Shown: positions 1 to 11,715 of the stretch, piece after piece | Numbering within the stretch: the first letter of the stretch is position 1 | How the letters are laid out: each line of letters begins with the position of its first letter | Position numbers and translations under genes: made by a program | Notes under the pieces: generated by a model | The model's input: only the letters and a program-made list of their open reading frames with translations | Told to the model about the DNA's origin: nothing | The model's database searches: none | Source: Paramacrobiotus metropolitanus | Taxonomy: Eukaryota; Tardigrada; Eutardigrada; Parachela; Macrobiotidae | DNA: 64,000 nt | Reading direction: 5' to 3' | Assembly (NCBI RefSeq): GCF_019649055.1 | Contig: NW_026570251.1 | Location: forward strand, 372,001 to 436,000

Positions 1-286
1 GACGGCAGCCGCGGTAATCTACGTCATAATATGTTCTTACAGCAGTTCGTTTCGTTGGCCTTTTAATTCAATATTATTTTAGATCCGTTTGAACTCAGTT
101 AAAAACTTAAACGAGCCAGGCTCTGGTAGACGAGAGGTCTGCTTCATTTCTTTCTCCGTTCAGCGCAGTTACTGGGTTTCAACGGAAATTATCAGGGAAA
201 TGATTTGCAGCCGATGACGGAGTTACTGTGCTTACAAAACCTACAGATAGCTGACAGAACGCTAAGGCGAAAGTATATATGCGCAA

Positions 287-601
287 TCAGGGAACATTGG
301 ATGGTAAGTCTGACGTTTCCACAAAGTAAATGGATAGTCCGCAATTGATTTCATTTTCTCTCGTGCCGATATTAATGTTCGGTTTAATACCCTTCTGGTG
401 GCTTTTTCCTAAGGAAGCGGTTGTGATAGCTCTTCTCATGTTCGCATCACAAGCCGTTTGAAATAAATCGAGAGTCTCATTTACCTGTATTTTACCGTTA
501 ATTACTGTACTCGAAAAATTAGAAGAGACAGATGCTGCGTCGACGCGGAATAGGTCGTTGAGCTTCGGTGAAGGCGGTTTGGCTTTTGTCATCTTCGGCA
601 C
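287..601 (-). CDS. Possible small gene or exon, unrecognised
   Basis: An open frame of about 100 codons on the minus strand with a real ATG near 589. The product is polar, has two cysteines, and shows no signal peptide or membrane segment. It lies about 370 nt downstream of the serpin 1 stop codon and does not resemble a serpin. A possible splice donor (ACAG|GTAAAT) lies near 485, so it may be one exon of something larger. I do not recognise it, and a chance open frame is a real possibility. Confidence 0.2.
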   Translation of the reverse strand: MPKMTKAKPPSPKLNDLFRVDAASVSSNFSSTVINGKIQVNETLDLFQTACDANMRRAITTASLGKSHQKGIKPNINIGTRENEINCGLSIYFVETSDLPSNVP

Positions 602-969
602 GCAGACGATCTGCTGACCTCGGATAATGTTTCTAACGAAACAAAACGTTTACAAAAAAAAAACCAAAATATAATAGGAGAAACCAAAAAATTGTAGGTA
701 AACCCAACGAGCACAAATAAATGCGCACTTTTATGTCCTCAAGTTGTCCCAAGTTTGTTAATGAATTATTAAGTATGAGCATGTTCGAAATGAACCAGCG
801 CTAAATACAGTCCGTACATCTAAAATCCATTAATCAAGACACTGGACAAGTGCCACTGGACAAGTGCCTATGTGGTTTATCCCTACCAGTGCTATTTCTA
901 CAGCAGCTTGCTCTGACACAAAGGAGATCCCAAATTCTGCGCCGTGCAGTTTCACAGGACGATCAGTGA

Positions 970-2775
970 TCACATACTGATAGGATCGGTTATTTGCCCA
1001 ATAATAACAGGAATATTATTATATTCGTCCCAAACAATTAACAAAAACGGTCTATTGACGACAAAGTTTGGATTAGTCAGTGGAAGTCCCGGCACATATC
1101 GGGGTTGAGAAAAGGGGGATGCATTCAGCCCATATTCGTCAAGACCTGTGAAAGCAACAACAGGGAATCACGTTTTTTATGCTACGAAGACCGATTGTAA
1201 TTTTCCATACGAACTATACAAATAGTAAAACCGACAACAATTTAATCAAAAGCTCTAACTAACCGCCGTCCGGTACTCTGCGGCAGCGACATCGTTGCAC
1301 CAATAAACCTCGTCTGGATGCTTTGCGACGATCAAAACAGGTTAACCGTTAAAGATACTTTATTTACAGAGCTCTGTACTATATCGTAATTATGGGCCAG
1401 TGGTCCTTCTAAATGTAATTAGCACTAGTCACTAGTTTAAAGCTGAACCTGCGAGTGATTTTTAACTCTAATTTTTTCAAGCCCAAAAATTGTCGACTTG
1501 GGATTTCCGATATTCGAAAAACGTCAATTAGAAAACATTCAACAAGGCTCCAACTGCACAACCTAAACTCAACGGTGTCGTGAGCATAGCGTGGACAAGA
1601 AGCATCTCCTCACGTTTTTATCTCTTACCTATAAAAAGTATAAGGCTTACCAATAAAATCTTATCTGTTACCGCCTTCTCTTACCTAAGTATACCTAGAA
1701 AAGTATAAGGCTTACCTATTATGATTTCTTGCCTGAACTCTTGGACGTTCACTTCTTCTTCCCCAGACATTGGTCTAAACGTGCTAACTGATGGTGTAAA
1801 CAGCCCGTCCAAACCCATCACTTCCATGCACGATTTCAAATCAGTGGTGTGACGCAGGCGGAATTTGGGCACAACAATATCGACATCGTTTCCGTATGCC
1901 TTTTCGCGCCATTTTAACAGGGTTTCAATGGTCAGAATTTGTTGGAATTTATCCATTATTTGACTTATTTCTTCGTCCACTGACGGCAGAATAATCATGA
2001 CGCAATACGTTCCGCCGGCTAAATCCATTATAACCATATGCGGATGTCCAGCCGCTTTATGGCAACCACCAGTTCCAGGAACATTATACGTACGCACCCA
2101 ACACGACTCGTATTTCATCAGTGGGACTTGCGTCTCCTTTTTATTAAGGCCGTAAAAGGTCCCAGTCTGCGTATCTCCCGTGCGAAATGGGCTTTCCCAT
2201 TTGCCGGAAACTTGTACAATGCTGACCAGAATTAGCGAGGCATCTGATGTGACTACAGGAGAAAACTGGTTGGCATTGGCACTAATTTTGCTGGAAATAA
2301 TGCGGTTGATGATGTTTGCAGCCTCTTCGGGATTGCTGTGAAAAGCAGCTTTCATGAATTCCACCTGGGCGATATATTGTCCCGCTGAATGATCCACCAT
2401 AGAGTATGTATCATCATAAAACACAATATTCAAGCCTTCTAGGACGGCGTCGTCCAAGGTTTTAAGAAATTCTTCATAACTCCTTCCATTCGGACACAAT
2501 AGTTCCGTCAGTAAATCCCTGATGTCTCCGTCGATTCTCGGCAACAGCGCTGCTAGTATCACCTCAACATGGCACGGACTAACTAGGATATTTTTTTCAA
2601 GCAGGTCAGATGGCTGTATCAGTGATCTCAACAGTCGAATTGCAAAGGAATTTTCTGGATTAACAGTGAATTCAAGTGGCTTAAGGTCGGAAGATCTCGG
2701 CTTTTCTACAGGCTTGTGATGGATGTTCAAACAGCGCAAATAATAGCTTCGAAGACTGCTGTATACAGAACCCAT
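970..2775 (-). CDS. Serpin 1, two exons, intact
   Basis: Serine protease inhibitor superfamily member of 411 aa. Exon 1 is 2775-1716 and exon 2 is 1145-970. The intron of 570 nt has donor ATAG|GTAAGC and acceptor TTTCACAG, and the phase-1 join is exact. The fold markers are present: VQVSGKWESPF (the serpin strand with conserved W and PF) near residue 190, the hinge-region DEYGLNA just after the splice, and the serpin signature FVVNRPFLLIV followed by the C-terminal strand WDEYNNIPVIIGQITDP. There is no signal peptide, so the product is probably cytoplasmic (clade B-like). The N-terminus MGSVYSS fits the N-myristoylation consensus (Gly2, Ser6), which the paralogues lack. The hinge has Leu at P14 and Pro at P10, unlike inhibitory serpins, which have Thr/Ser and small residues there, so it may not inhibit. 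It is separated by about 38 kb from the other serpins but shares their intron position. Confidence 0.88.
1630..1725. repeat. Short direct duplication at the serpin 1 donor
   Basis: The segment AAAAGTATAAGGCTTACC occurs twice about 60 bp apart (around 1635 and 1698). Because the gene is on the minus strand, the duplication repeats the donor-like GTAAGCCTTATAC inside the intron. The upstream copy is the one that gives the conserved phase-1 splice. Confidence 0.7.
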
Positions 2776-4254
2776 TATGAGACTTTACGGAAACTCTAGT
2801 ACCAAAACACGATTTAACATCCGCGACAAAAATCGACATCTCACGGCATTTATAGACTTCTAGTAACTGCAATAATTACACAGTTAATCGAACCCTGTAT
2901 ATCGTTTTGAAAGTGAAATAATCAAAATAACTTGAAGTTTGTTGTACACGAGCATGTGATGCAGCAGAAAGACGCATCTTCCACAACGACAGCTAACCGT
3001 CACTAGCAAGGTCTGTGTACGTGCTCTGCGATTCTGCGGCTAACAGATCGATATGCAAACCGCTAACGTCTGTGCGCTGACTCACAACAAAATACCGTGC
3101 ACATGGCGTGTATACGGAAATGAGCGCTGCGTTGCAACAGTCGAAGTGGATAACCGTTAAAGTGCCGGTAATGCAGGCATGATCCAGTTTATCCGCCATG
3201 CAACAGCTTGCGTAGCCTGCGAAATGTGTACGTTGGCTGATGCTGCCATCAGGCGTCAGGCATCGTGCCTGTATACTGCACGTTACGGTTAATGGGATGC
3301 TATTAATTTTGTGAATTCTGGATAGTCAACATTATACTAATACATAATAAGGAAATTCCCCATAGCAAACGTGATAACTTCAAAACCTGGCAGTGCGGAA
3401 ATGGTTGCAGTGCAATGCTTTATGCAGTTTAGGCTTTCGAGAAAATAAAATATGTAGGTTGTATCAATCGTACTAGTTAAAAAATGCGCCGGAATAATTA
3501 CGATGGCTTGCGTTCACAAGAGCGTTATTGTGCGTGTGGGCTATTGTTTGCGATCATCATATAAGTGTGTTAAATATAGACCGGAAACAGTATTTTATTT
3601 TAGTGCGGTTTCTGCTTACGGTCCTACGGTACGGTTACTTAAATATAACCGGAGTACGTATACCGTATACGGCCTATTGTAAAATCGTGTTTTTGACTTA
3701 CGGTCACGGGGCGGATTATTTACCGTAGTCTTTTCCCGTACGGCTTGACCGTACAGTATACCGTATACGGCAGTACAATAATTATACTCGTACTGTTTTC
3801 GGTCTCTAATATTAAGGCTATTCCAAGTTTGGCATTTTCGATGAAAGGTTAACATGCACTATGACACTAGGAGACCCTTTTTCATTAGCGTTGAAGCCGC
3901 TACGTGGAAGCCGAAATTCAAGTTTGTTTTAGGCTAAGCCACCTCAAACGTCAAAAATTTACTTATGCAAACTACGTATAGAAATTCATTAGAATTATTT
4001 CTTGTATAGATATCTGCAAACAAAAATTTGTGTGGTAGGCGTTTGGCATACGTAATTATACAGCAAAAACGTTTCTAATCTGAGAAATGTCGAAGTACAG
4101 GACTAGTAGTCACTACACGTACTGTGGCCTCGTAATCGTATGGCTGGTGTTTTTGTTATTAAATCGCTTTCGTACGCGTCTCTAAAACTGCGATTATCGA
4201 AATAAATTACATAAAAACTTTTTGTTGTGCCATCAGCCCATTACACCGTAGCAG
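2776..4254. other. Gene-free stretch
   Basis: No supportable gene. The segment is AT-rich, with a cluster of small overlapping inverted repeats built on TACGGT/ACCGTA and GTATACCGTATAC between about 3610 and 3780. These make several short mirrored open frames. It presumably holds the promoter of serpin 1 at its left end, but I see no clear core-promoter motif. Confidence 0.5.
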
Positions 4255-4515
4255 ATGTTCATCGTTCACGGCTCGATCCGCCACGGCTCCCAGTGCGGAC
4301 AGCCACCGGACCGGACAACCACGACCGAGCTACCGACAAGGTGGACATGGACCCCGTCCCGGGAAGATAGCCCAAAACCGACGGAAGTGGTCGGTGCACT
4401 GTGGGCACACTGGGACGCAAGTCGTGGCAGAACTGTTCCAGCTATCCAGTCCGCTCAAAGGACTTGGAACTGTCCCTTAAAGAGAGGGGTATGTACGGTA
4501 ATAATTCACTTTTAA
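4255..4515 (+). other. GC-rich open segment, coding status unclear
   Basis: A GC-rich island in AT-rich surroundings, open in at least two plus frames (ATG at 4255). The translations are rich in Arg, Thr and Pro and resemble neither the Tudor-like N-terminal exon of the neighbouring F-box family nor anything else I recognise. It could be a decayed upstream exon of F-box copy A or a fragment of a mobile-element gag-like protein. I list it only because its composition stands out. Confidence 0.2.
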
Positions 4516-4671
4516 CAATGTCGTAATAAATGTATTTGTTAATAATAACAATAACGGTTTTATCTCCTGTGATTTTCATTTTCAGCACGAACGCAAGGTT
4601 ACGCAACTAATGCATCTTTTGTTTTCTGGTTCCCTCGCTTTCGTGCACTCGGCCTCACGAGTAAAAGGCCC

Positions 4672-5677
4672 ATGACGCGCCACTCACTTTCGGCACCAAG
4701 CTTGACCAGAATGCTTACCCGTACGGTCGTTCGGTTGGCCACCTATAGTAAGTGGATGCGCTGCCGACGCACTTGCCAATTATGGGACCAGATTCTCAAC
4801 TCGCCGGAAGTCTGCCACGATGTCCATATGCAACTGCACCACAATCCCACGTACCCTCCTCCCGATTTGGTGTTGAACTTTAATTACGCCGCATATGCTT
4901 GTATTTTTAAGTACATTACTGTACACCAGCGACGCGAGCGGTTATTGTACATAACGCCGTCGAATACGGTACAGGTGGGCAATATTACATCAACACAGCC
5001 ATGAAATGTATGCAGAGCATGCTGCAGAGCACCAGCAGTCGTATTAGCCGGTTGGTTCTGCCCCATCGCGAAGTGGGAATCTTCAATGCCAAGTGGACGT
5101 TACGGTACTTCAGCCACAACCTCGCCAGGGAATATTCCAACAGGGCGTCGTGGTGTCATTCCATAATCTGGAGAAATTGCTCTCTGTCCTACTCGGCAGG
5201 TAAATGGAAATGTCTCTTTCGGATTCCGTGTGCTGTGTTTATTTTGAGCAGCGTGGATCCGGCAAAGGTTTGGGACGTGTTGGAGGCCCACCTGGGCTGT
5301 ATAAAACCGTTGGGTGCAGATCACATCAAGCAGTGGATTGCCGAACAGATCAGGGCACATTCAGAAAAAGCTTGCAGTGAGATTATCAAAGTAAACCCAA
5401 TGTTTTTGCTTTGAAGAACGCAAATGTTAGAGTGATTATACTTCTCCAGATTCTTGACGCGTGTCAAAGCTGCGATCCACGCTCATCGGCAAAGTATCGC
5501 AACCGGAAATGGACGCTGGATAATTTGATTAGTCTGGACATTCGGGATCTAAATTGCATCTGCTTGCACACGATGTCCGCCTTATCAAACTCGAGAGATA
5601 TGTCAACAGCAAGCGGTGAAAATCTCGAAGAAGACGACAACGACATCGATGATCCGCTGCTGTTTCTAATAAACTGA
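4672..5677 (+). pseudogene. F-box family copy A, frame-broken
   Basis: Member of the window's expanded F-box family, related to copies B (6.2-8.1 kb), C (37-39.2 kb) and D (44.2-44.9 kb). The F-box core is degenerate at its start but keeps MRCRRTCQLWDQIL (compare LRCRRTCPLWDEII in C). It is followed by YAACI-type, SRISRLVLPHREV and WCHSIIW blocks that align along their length with copy C. A one-base frame break lies at about 4955-4975, where the frame ending NTVQVGN gives way to one reading GGQYYINTAMKCM. The last exon is joined by a 59-nt intron (5391-5449, AAA|GTAAAC to TTCTCCAG) and carries the family motif (CQSCDPRSSAKY, NRKWTLDNL, LDIRDLN) and an acidic tail. The Tudor/Agenet-like N-terminal exon seen in B and C is missing. 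It is probably a decaying copy, unless the break is an assembly error. Confidence 0.72.
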
Positions 5678-6216
5678 GCATTCGGGAGAGAGATCAGCCA
5701 AATGCCAATTGTCTACGGTAGTTAAGGGCTTGCGCATGTTGTTAAAATCCAGCGATCACCAAATATAATCAATCTTCTTCCGCGGTTCGTTTAGTGGGGC
5801 AAAAAAAATTGAAATTTATTCGTTTCCTGCAGAATTTTGTAAACAGTTCGCGTCCCAGCGCAGATTAAATTAATGTATACAAAAAAGTTCACCCAACTGT
5901 CATCGTAGATACTCTGTGGGCAAAACGACTTCCGGTATGAAATGGGGCTTTGATAAAGTAGGCAGGTGGGGATGTACACATGCTATTCAACCTTAGAAAA
6001 GAGAAACCGTTGCATTTCCTAAAAGGGAAAAATGCAGATTGTCCTGCTTAAGAACCTAAGTACAATTACGCTAAATTTTATCGCTGTATAAATGCACATA
6101 CGAAGTACAACGACTAATCTTCTGCATGCCAGGTTTGCTCAAAGCTGCAGAATGCTACATTATTCTTGCATCTTAGATATTATCATATTCCATCCGTTTA
6201 TTGCTCAGATTCCTGC
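5678..6216. other. Space between tail-to-tail F-box copies A and B
   Basis: No gene supported. Copies A (+) and B (-) converge on this 0.5-kb segment, which should hold both 3' untranslated regions. AT-rich, no repeat noticed. Confidence 0.5.
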
Positions 6217-8119
6217 TCAAGAGGAATTGTTGATTTTCCTCGGAGCGTTAGCTGTTCGCCGAAGATGTGCTGCAGTCGCTCGATTATGCCCGCGTGTTTC
6301 TCGACGGCGCTCGTGGAAGCACCAGAGACGAGAAAAAGCATCTAAACAGATCCGGTTCAACTTCCGAATATCCAGATTCTTCAAATCGTCCCTCGCCCAC
6401 TTGCGATTAGAATCATGTGCAGAAGGACGGGGATCACAGCTTTGGAACGCCTTAAGCACCTGCAAGATCTTGTCATTGCACGACGGAATTACAGAATTTA
6501 AAATAAATTTTTACGGCACCCGGATGATTTTCCAACAGCCTCTTACGCAATGGTTCTCTTCCGCTAACCGCATTTTAACGCGCTCCACAGCCAATTCCAA
6601 CGGCTCCACGGGATGCAAATGTGTCTCAAACAGGTCCCAAAGCTGAACAGCACTGGTGCTGTGCAGTTGGAATTCCGCATGGGGAATGAGAGAATCAATT
6701 AGACATTCATGTTTCCAGTAGGCCAGCGAAACATCAACCCAGATGATGCGATGACACCACGGTGCGATTTTATGCGATTTTATGTACGAACGGGCTAGAT
6801 GAGCACAGTAATCTGCCAATGTACGGTCGCCCTTGCTGCAGATTTTCATATTGCGCCTGCAAAACCCTAACCGATCAATGTGTCTGCTGTACTTCCAACA
6901 CCTGTTGAATGGTGTTCATGACTATATCGGGGCCGTCGTCCCGCCTGCGAATGCTGCCGTTCCGTATGCAGATGGTGTGCGTTCCCGGTCCAGCGATCAG
7001 GTGCTTTAAGATGCATGTGTACGAGTCGTAATTGGATTGCCGCTTTTCAGGAAGCAACCACTCCGTTGGATGCAGCTCTACATATATTTCTCGGCGAAAT
7101 TCCGGTGCGCTCAAAATCTTATCCCATAAATAACAGGAACGTCGGCAGCGCAGTCGGTCAATGAAGTCCAGCTCGTGGAATATCTCTCTCAGAATTATTG
7201 GCGGCAGCATCATACCGACTTCGTCGGTGCTAACAGCTTCCTCGCCGTCTGATACATTCTCAGCTTGGTCCTGAACCCGTGCTTCTTCTCTATGATCTTT
7301 TAGTATCCTATCGCGATCAAATGTGAATTTTTCCCACTAAGCAAAAAAAATTTTTCCACATCAGTTATCACCCCCCCCCCCATCTTTTCGTCGCACTCTG
7401 CAAGACCTAATATGTGCTACGCGTACAACACAAATTCAGGAGAAAGGCAGTTAGCACCGCAATAGACTTACAGCATTCTCGTTTTGCAGCCAGTTAACAT
7501 ATCCATCACTCCCAAAATACGTCATTACATCATGACTGGTACATGTGATGATAAAAGAACGACGTATTTCTATTTCACGGCGCAGTCGCATGGCCACTGT
7601 TGGTTTCAGCGCGGACCAAAAGCCTTCAGAGAACCTACGCGCGCCTGTCAGAAAATAACCTGGCAGGAGGTTTCGCAACCGCAGTTCAGCGTCCGACAGC
7701 GGCTTCCTTATCCGGTTATGAGAAACCAGTTTACAGACACTACGGTGCTCCAGCAACGCTTCTACAAAAGCGTACTTGGGTAGTTCATCGAACTGGGACA
7801 TGAGCATTTTCCCGGGATACCATTTCCAAGGATGATGTGGCTGACTGGTGATCAGTACCTCCACGGCGACGTCCCTTGCACCCACCGGAGGGAAGCCACG
7901 GCCACTGTTCCATGGTTCCATTGAAGCCTTTCCGTATTCAACCGGGACCGACCGCTGTCCCGGACATCCAAAATCAACAAGCAAACGCTGCGAGCCATCA
8001 GCGTTGTGCTCTAGGCCGATGACGTAGCCGTGCTGCTGCATCCCATCCATCTCCACATCCACAGCATTCCATTCGTACCGAGAAAATAGTTTCTTCTTTT
8101 CAAGCAAATAAAGAGACAT
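6217..8119 (-). pseudogene. Tudor/Agenet-like + F-box protein, copy B, one frame break
   Basis: Three exons: 8119-7472 (216 codons), 7336-6520 and 6459-6217. Exon 1 has two hydrophobic, aromatic-rich modules, WNAVDVEMDGMQQHGYVI with LLVDFGCPGQRSVPVEYG, then HPWKWYPGKML and FVEALLEH. I read these as Tudor/Agenet-like reader modules by pattern only. Intron 1 (donor GCT|GTAAGT, acceptor TTGCTTAG) joins in phase 0. The F-box follows at about residue 260: LPPIILREIF then RLRCRRSCYLWDKIL. A one-base break near 6890 (frame ending VLEVQQTH, next frame THIDRLGF) interrupts the helical region. The 60-nt second intron uses a CGG|GTGCCG donor, like copy C's GTGATT. The last exon carries FQSCDPRPSAH and LDIRKLNRICL. 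By family, F-box proteins recruit substrates to SCF (Skp1-Cullin1) ubiquitin ligases. It is either a recent pseudogene or an assembly indel in a live gene. Confidence 0.78.
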
Positions 8120-8376
8120 ACTGTATTTGCGTTATGTCACAAGATAATCTTTGTAATAAACGTGAGAGTCTGGTGGTGATACCGCAAATGTGAATTTTAT
8201 ACCACTAGTCTGCTTAAATGCTGCTTATAGCTTCTACAGCGATCTACAGGAAAAAGGCTGTTTATTCTCTTGCATCACCTTGCCAGCAGTACCTGAATCT
8301 TAAGAAGCACTTAAAATCTCGGAGAATGCATGTCACCGATAAAGCTGCGTGCGCTGAAGATAAGATAAGTAAACGA

Positions 8377-8592
8377 AGTGGCTATTTTGCCGCAGTCTTT
8401 GCGGCAGAATAGCCAGTAGGCTATTTTACCGCACTATGGTAGGCGCAATAGCCACTAGACTATTTTGCCGCACACTGCGCTTAATTAGCCATTAGGCTAT
8501 TTAAACGCACTACGGTCGGCCCAATAGCCGTTAGGCTATTTTGCCGCACTACTGATTCAGTAGTGCGGCAAAAGTACTGATCCTAATTGTTG
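8377..8592. repeat. Tandem hairpin repeat cluster (left), about 5 units of 37-40 bp
   Basis: Five head-to-tail units, each self-complementary. The pattern is GGCTATTTTGCCGCA, a short loop, then a TGCGGC/GCGCAATAGCC-type return. Units begin near 8379, 8419, 8459, 8497 and 8534, and the last ends in CAGTAGTGCGGCAAAA. The same family occurs at 28.4-28.6 kb. No open frame of note. Confidence 0.8.
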
Positions 8593-8801
8593 CGCTGTGC
8601 CAGAATATTGGTGCCTGTACAGCTTTTAATGACAAATTCATGCAACCATTTTAGGCAAACAGCTACCATTTATGATCATCATTATCCCGGAAAACTGGAG
8701 CGACAAGAGGCGCAGGGCACTTATGAAAGGCGGAAGTGAAAGGCTGATTTCAGCGATGACTGACGTTACAAATACACCTTGGGGGTCACCTGGACAGACT
8801 C

Positions 8802-10326
8802 TTAACCCTCCAGCGGGCGGTACCCAAAGGAATGCGAGTTTCCTTTTGAAAATCGGGATTTCCCGATGAAAAAAATCAATTAAGAATGGGAATTTTTTGT
8901 AAGCTTGTGCTGACCATAGGTCAGCCGTTGGTGACTAGGGTGTTTGCCAACGCCAATGCCCATGGACGGTCTACAGCATAAAACGTTTAATTTTGTGATA
9001 ATTAGACGAACGGAAATTAAATAAAAGTAATAAATCCATTAAATAATACAAAAAAAGGACTTCCAAACAAGAGCATAGCAGTGGTCAACAAGTTGACCAC
9101 TGGTCAGCAAAAAATTAAAAACTGCCATATCCCGTTGCCATGTATTTTGACCACTATTTACAGATGGAATACAGAAAGTAAACGATGCTAACGATATTTC
9201 TCTCCCATAACTATCATTATACTCTCATACGAGACTGCACGAAGCATCATTTTTGAAGTTTAACATTGCTTTTCTTGAATGTCTGGCACGCCTAGCCGCC
9301 TTTATACTGCCCGCATAGTGCGCATTTGCATTTTTCCTTGGTATGGCCGCAAGTGCCACTGTCCAAAAAGGCGGCGCGGATAGTCCAGCTGCAGTGGTTA
9401 TTAGCGCAAAATGAGATATTAGACACCGGTCACTAGCACCTTCTGGAACACGTTAGCGACCGGAAGAAACTAGCTAGGCTGCCGCAAAGGTCAAGATCCC
9501 CAATGTGCACGCGTATAGTGAGCACTAGCAGTTACTGTAGTTTTTAACCGCCCGAGACTGATGGAACAAAATTCGTGTTTCTGAAAAGCTATGCAGCTCT
9601 CGCATAGCTTGCCCAAGCAATACATTAATATGTAGAAACGGGCCGCCGTGGTGTTGTGCCGCCATTTACATTGTTACTGCAACGACGGTATAGAATTACA
9701 ATTAGGACTATCATGTTCGGTTCCTCTAAGCGTTCCGTTTTCCGGAAGCCGAAAAATTTAGAGACGATTTTGTCTTTTCGCCGACCGCCCGGGGTGTTGA
9801 TACGCAAAGCGTTTTTGCCAGTTTCCGACCAACAGAACCGCGTGGCGCATGTTTTGCGTACGAACCGACAGTAACTTGATCTGATTATGTGATAAAGAGA
9901 AATAGTCGAAATTGCACCCGCCCGTGTATTCGAGACCCTTCATGGGCAATGGTGTTGGCACGCAACACAAATTTTTGACGGACTGTGGTCTTCTACGGTT
10001 CAACTTACGAGACCCGTGTTAATTGATTTGGAATAGAACGTTGTTAGTTGTCCTTTTTTGATTTATCTCTTGTTTAGTTATTCATCCACTAATTAGTTAA
10101 TTAGCAAGATCTGCGAGAGCTTGAAAAGTCCGAAATTAGCCATTTTCGGGCAACGGTCATTTGTAAATACACTTGAGATATAAGTTTGAATTATGTTTTT
10201 ACTGCTGCTTTAAAGTCTCTTATTGCTAATTATGCTAACTGATATTCATTAACTGTTCCCAATCATTGGGAAAAAAATTCAGAAGACCATGTTGCGTCCT
10301 GACGCCAATACCCGTCAACGGGTTAA
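8802..10326 (+). mobile_element. TTAA-ended piggyBac-like element, copy 1 (non-autonomous or decayed)
   Basis: The element starts TTAACCCTCCAGCGGG and ends in CCCGTCAACGGGTTAA, so both ends carry TTAA followed by CCC, with imperfect terminal inverted repeats (about 11 of 16 bases match). TTAA target sites and a CCC-starting terminus are piggyBac hallmarks. A second copy lies inverted at 29291-30762, and the two align over most of their length by eye. Landmarks are the TGACCATAGGTCA block near 8930, the ATTGCACCCGCCCGT block near 9915 and the ACTAATTAGTTAATTAGCA block near 10090. Just inside the left end is an inverted GGTCAAC/GTTGACC pair near 9082. The full element is 1525 bp and no intact transposase is visible. 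A minus-strand Cys-rich stretch near 9285-9370 (CGHTKEKCKCALCGQ, then a stop) could be a remnant of the Cys-rich C-terminus of piggyBac transposases, but this is weak. Confidence 0.72.
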
Positions 10327-11715
10327 CCCCGCACTGTACATCACCTTTCCATAAATTCGTCATAACAATGACTCGGAACAACTGATGAAAGCTGTTATAC
10401 CTTTTAGATTCGTACCATTTGCAGCATGGTATGGCCAACAGGAAAATGTATGCGAAGATGTGTTAATTTGAAAAGTTTGCTGCGGATCATTGTCAGATTT
10501 TAATAATCGCCGGATGCCGGCCATCAGTCTGTCTAAATAACTGTGATTGTTTGCTTCTTTTTTAGCACAACTGGTAATTTAGAAAGCCAAAACATTCCCT
10601 TCTATAATGTGCGGGATTGGTCCTAATTGATTGACCGTGTAGGAACTGCTCGCTGAACAGCTTCGCTCCTGGGTTCGCAGGATGTAAAATGCACAGTTTA
10701 TCACCACTCGTGAGCTGAAGATCTCTTTCTCGTGGTTTTCTAAAAATATTACTGTCCTTTCTGTCATTACAGATTTGACGACGATTCGATAAACCGATTT
10801 GTGCAGGCACCGGCGTATCAAAAAATTTTCAAAGTTGAAAACGGCTGATTGAATGAACGACCAGTGGAGCAGAGCCGTTATTACAATTCCTTCAGAAAGG
10901 CTACGCACGGGGTTCGACCGATGCATAGAAGTAAAAGTCGAAAGTCCTCAATGTTCCGCGATCACAGAAAATGTAAAATTTGTTTGTTGATCGCCACTAC
11001 CTGCAAACATGCGTTGTTTTTGCTAACAGATGTTGGCGCACCAAAGACGTATTAGAAAAAAATCATCGGCCTCACCAAAGACTGTAGATCCTTCTAACCC
11101 AAAGCGTATCTAGAAATCTGAGACCGCAGTCAGATTGGTCGTGGTTCATAACTGCTATACCTTTTGCCTTTTGGATACGTCCGAACTGAATCCGGGCAGC
11201 GCGATGCCGTAAAATGTCAAACCCAATTTTACGGTGACTTTGAAACTTGGAAAGAGTTTGCCTAGGCAAAATATTAGACAACATATCTGCGTAAAATAAG
11301 TATTGCACATGTAATTAGACTTTATCGAAAAACGGCTTCTTTACTTTTTTTGTCGGCACGCTTGCACTACACATCGTATATGAAGCTCTTAGCCCGGCTA
11401 GCCATACAAGATCTTGCCGATGCATGTATTGTACGTGCACTAGTACTGTAAGATTATTGGGGTGCTTGATTTTGCTAGAACACATTCTCAAACTTTTTCT
11501 AGAGCCGCATTCTTAAATACAAGAAACAATCCCAATAATTCTGCTCTTCTGGATTCATCAATCATGCTAAATATGTTGAACGTACCATGTATTCCGGTTA
11601 ATCGACAGCGCGAATATACAGCTAAACTACCGCATGCCCCTATCCAGCGAACAAAAAACTACCACGCACTATCTGAAAATACAGTAAGTATTGATTTGTT
11701 ATCAATGCTATCCAG
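10327..11715. other. Gene-free stretch
   Basis: No gene supported. The short open frames here overlap on both strands and show no recognisable motif. It sits between the first TTAA element and the degenerate minisatellite. Confidence 0.5.

Noticed and set aside
6860-6895. A 36-nt GT-AG intron (GTACAG...TTTTGCAG) to repair F-box copy B
   Set aside because: Removing it leads into the wrong frame, and 36 nt is shorter than any other intron here; a one-base break explains the data better.
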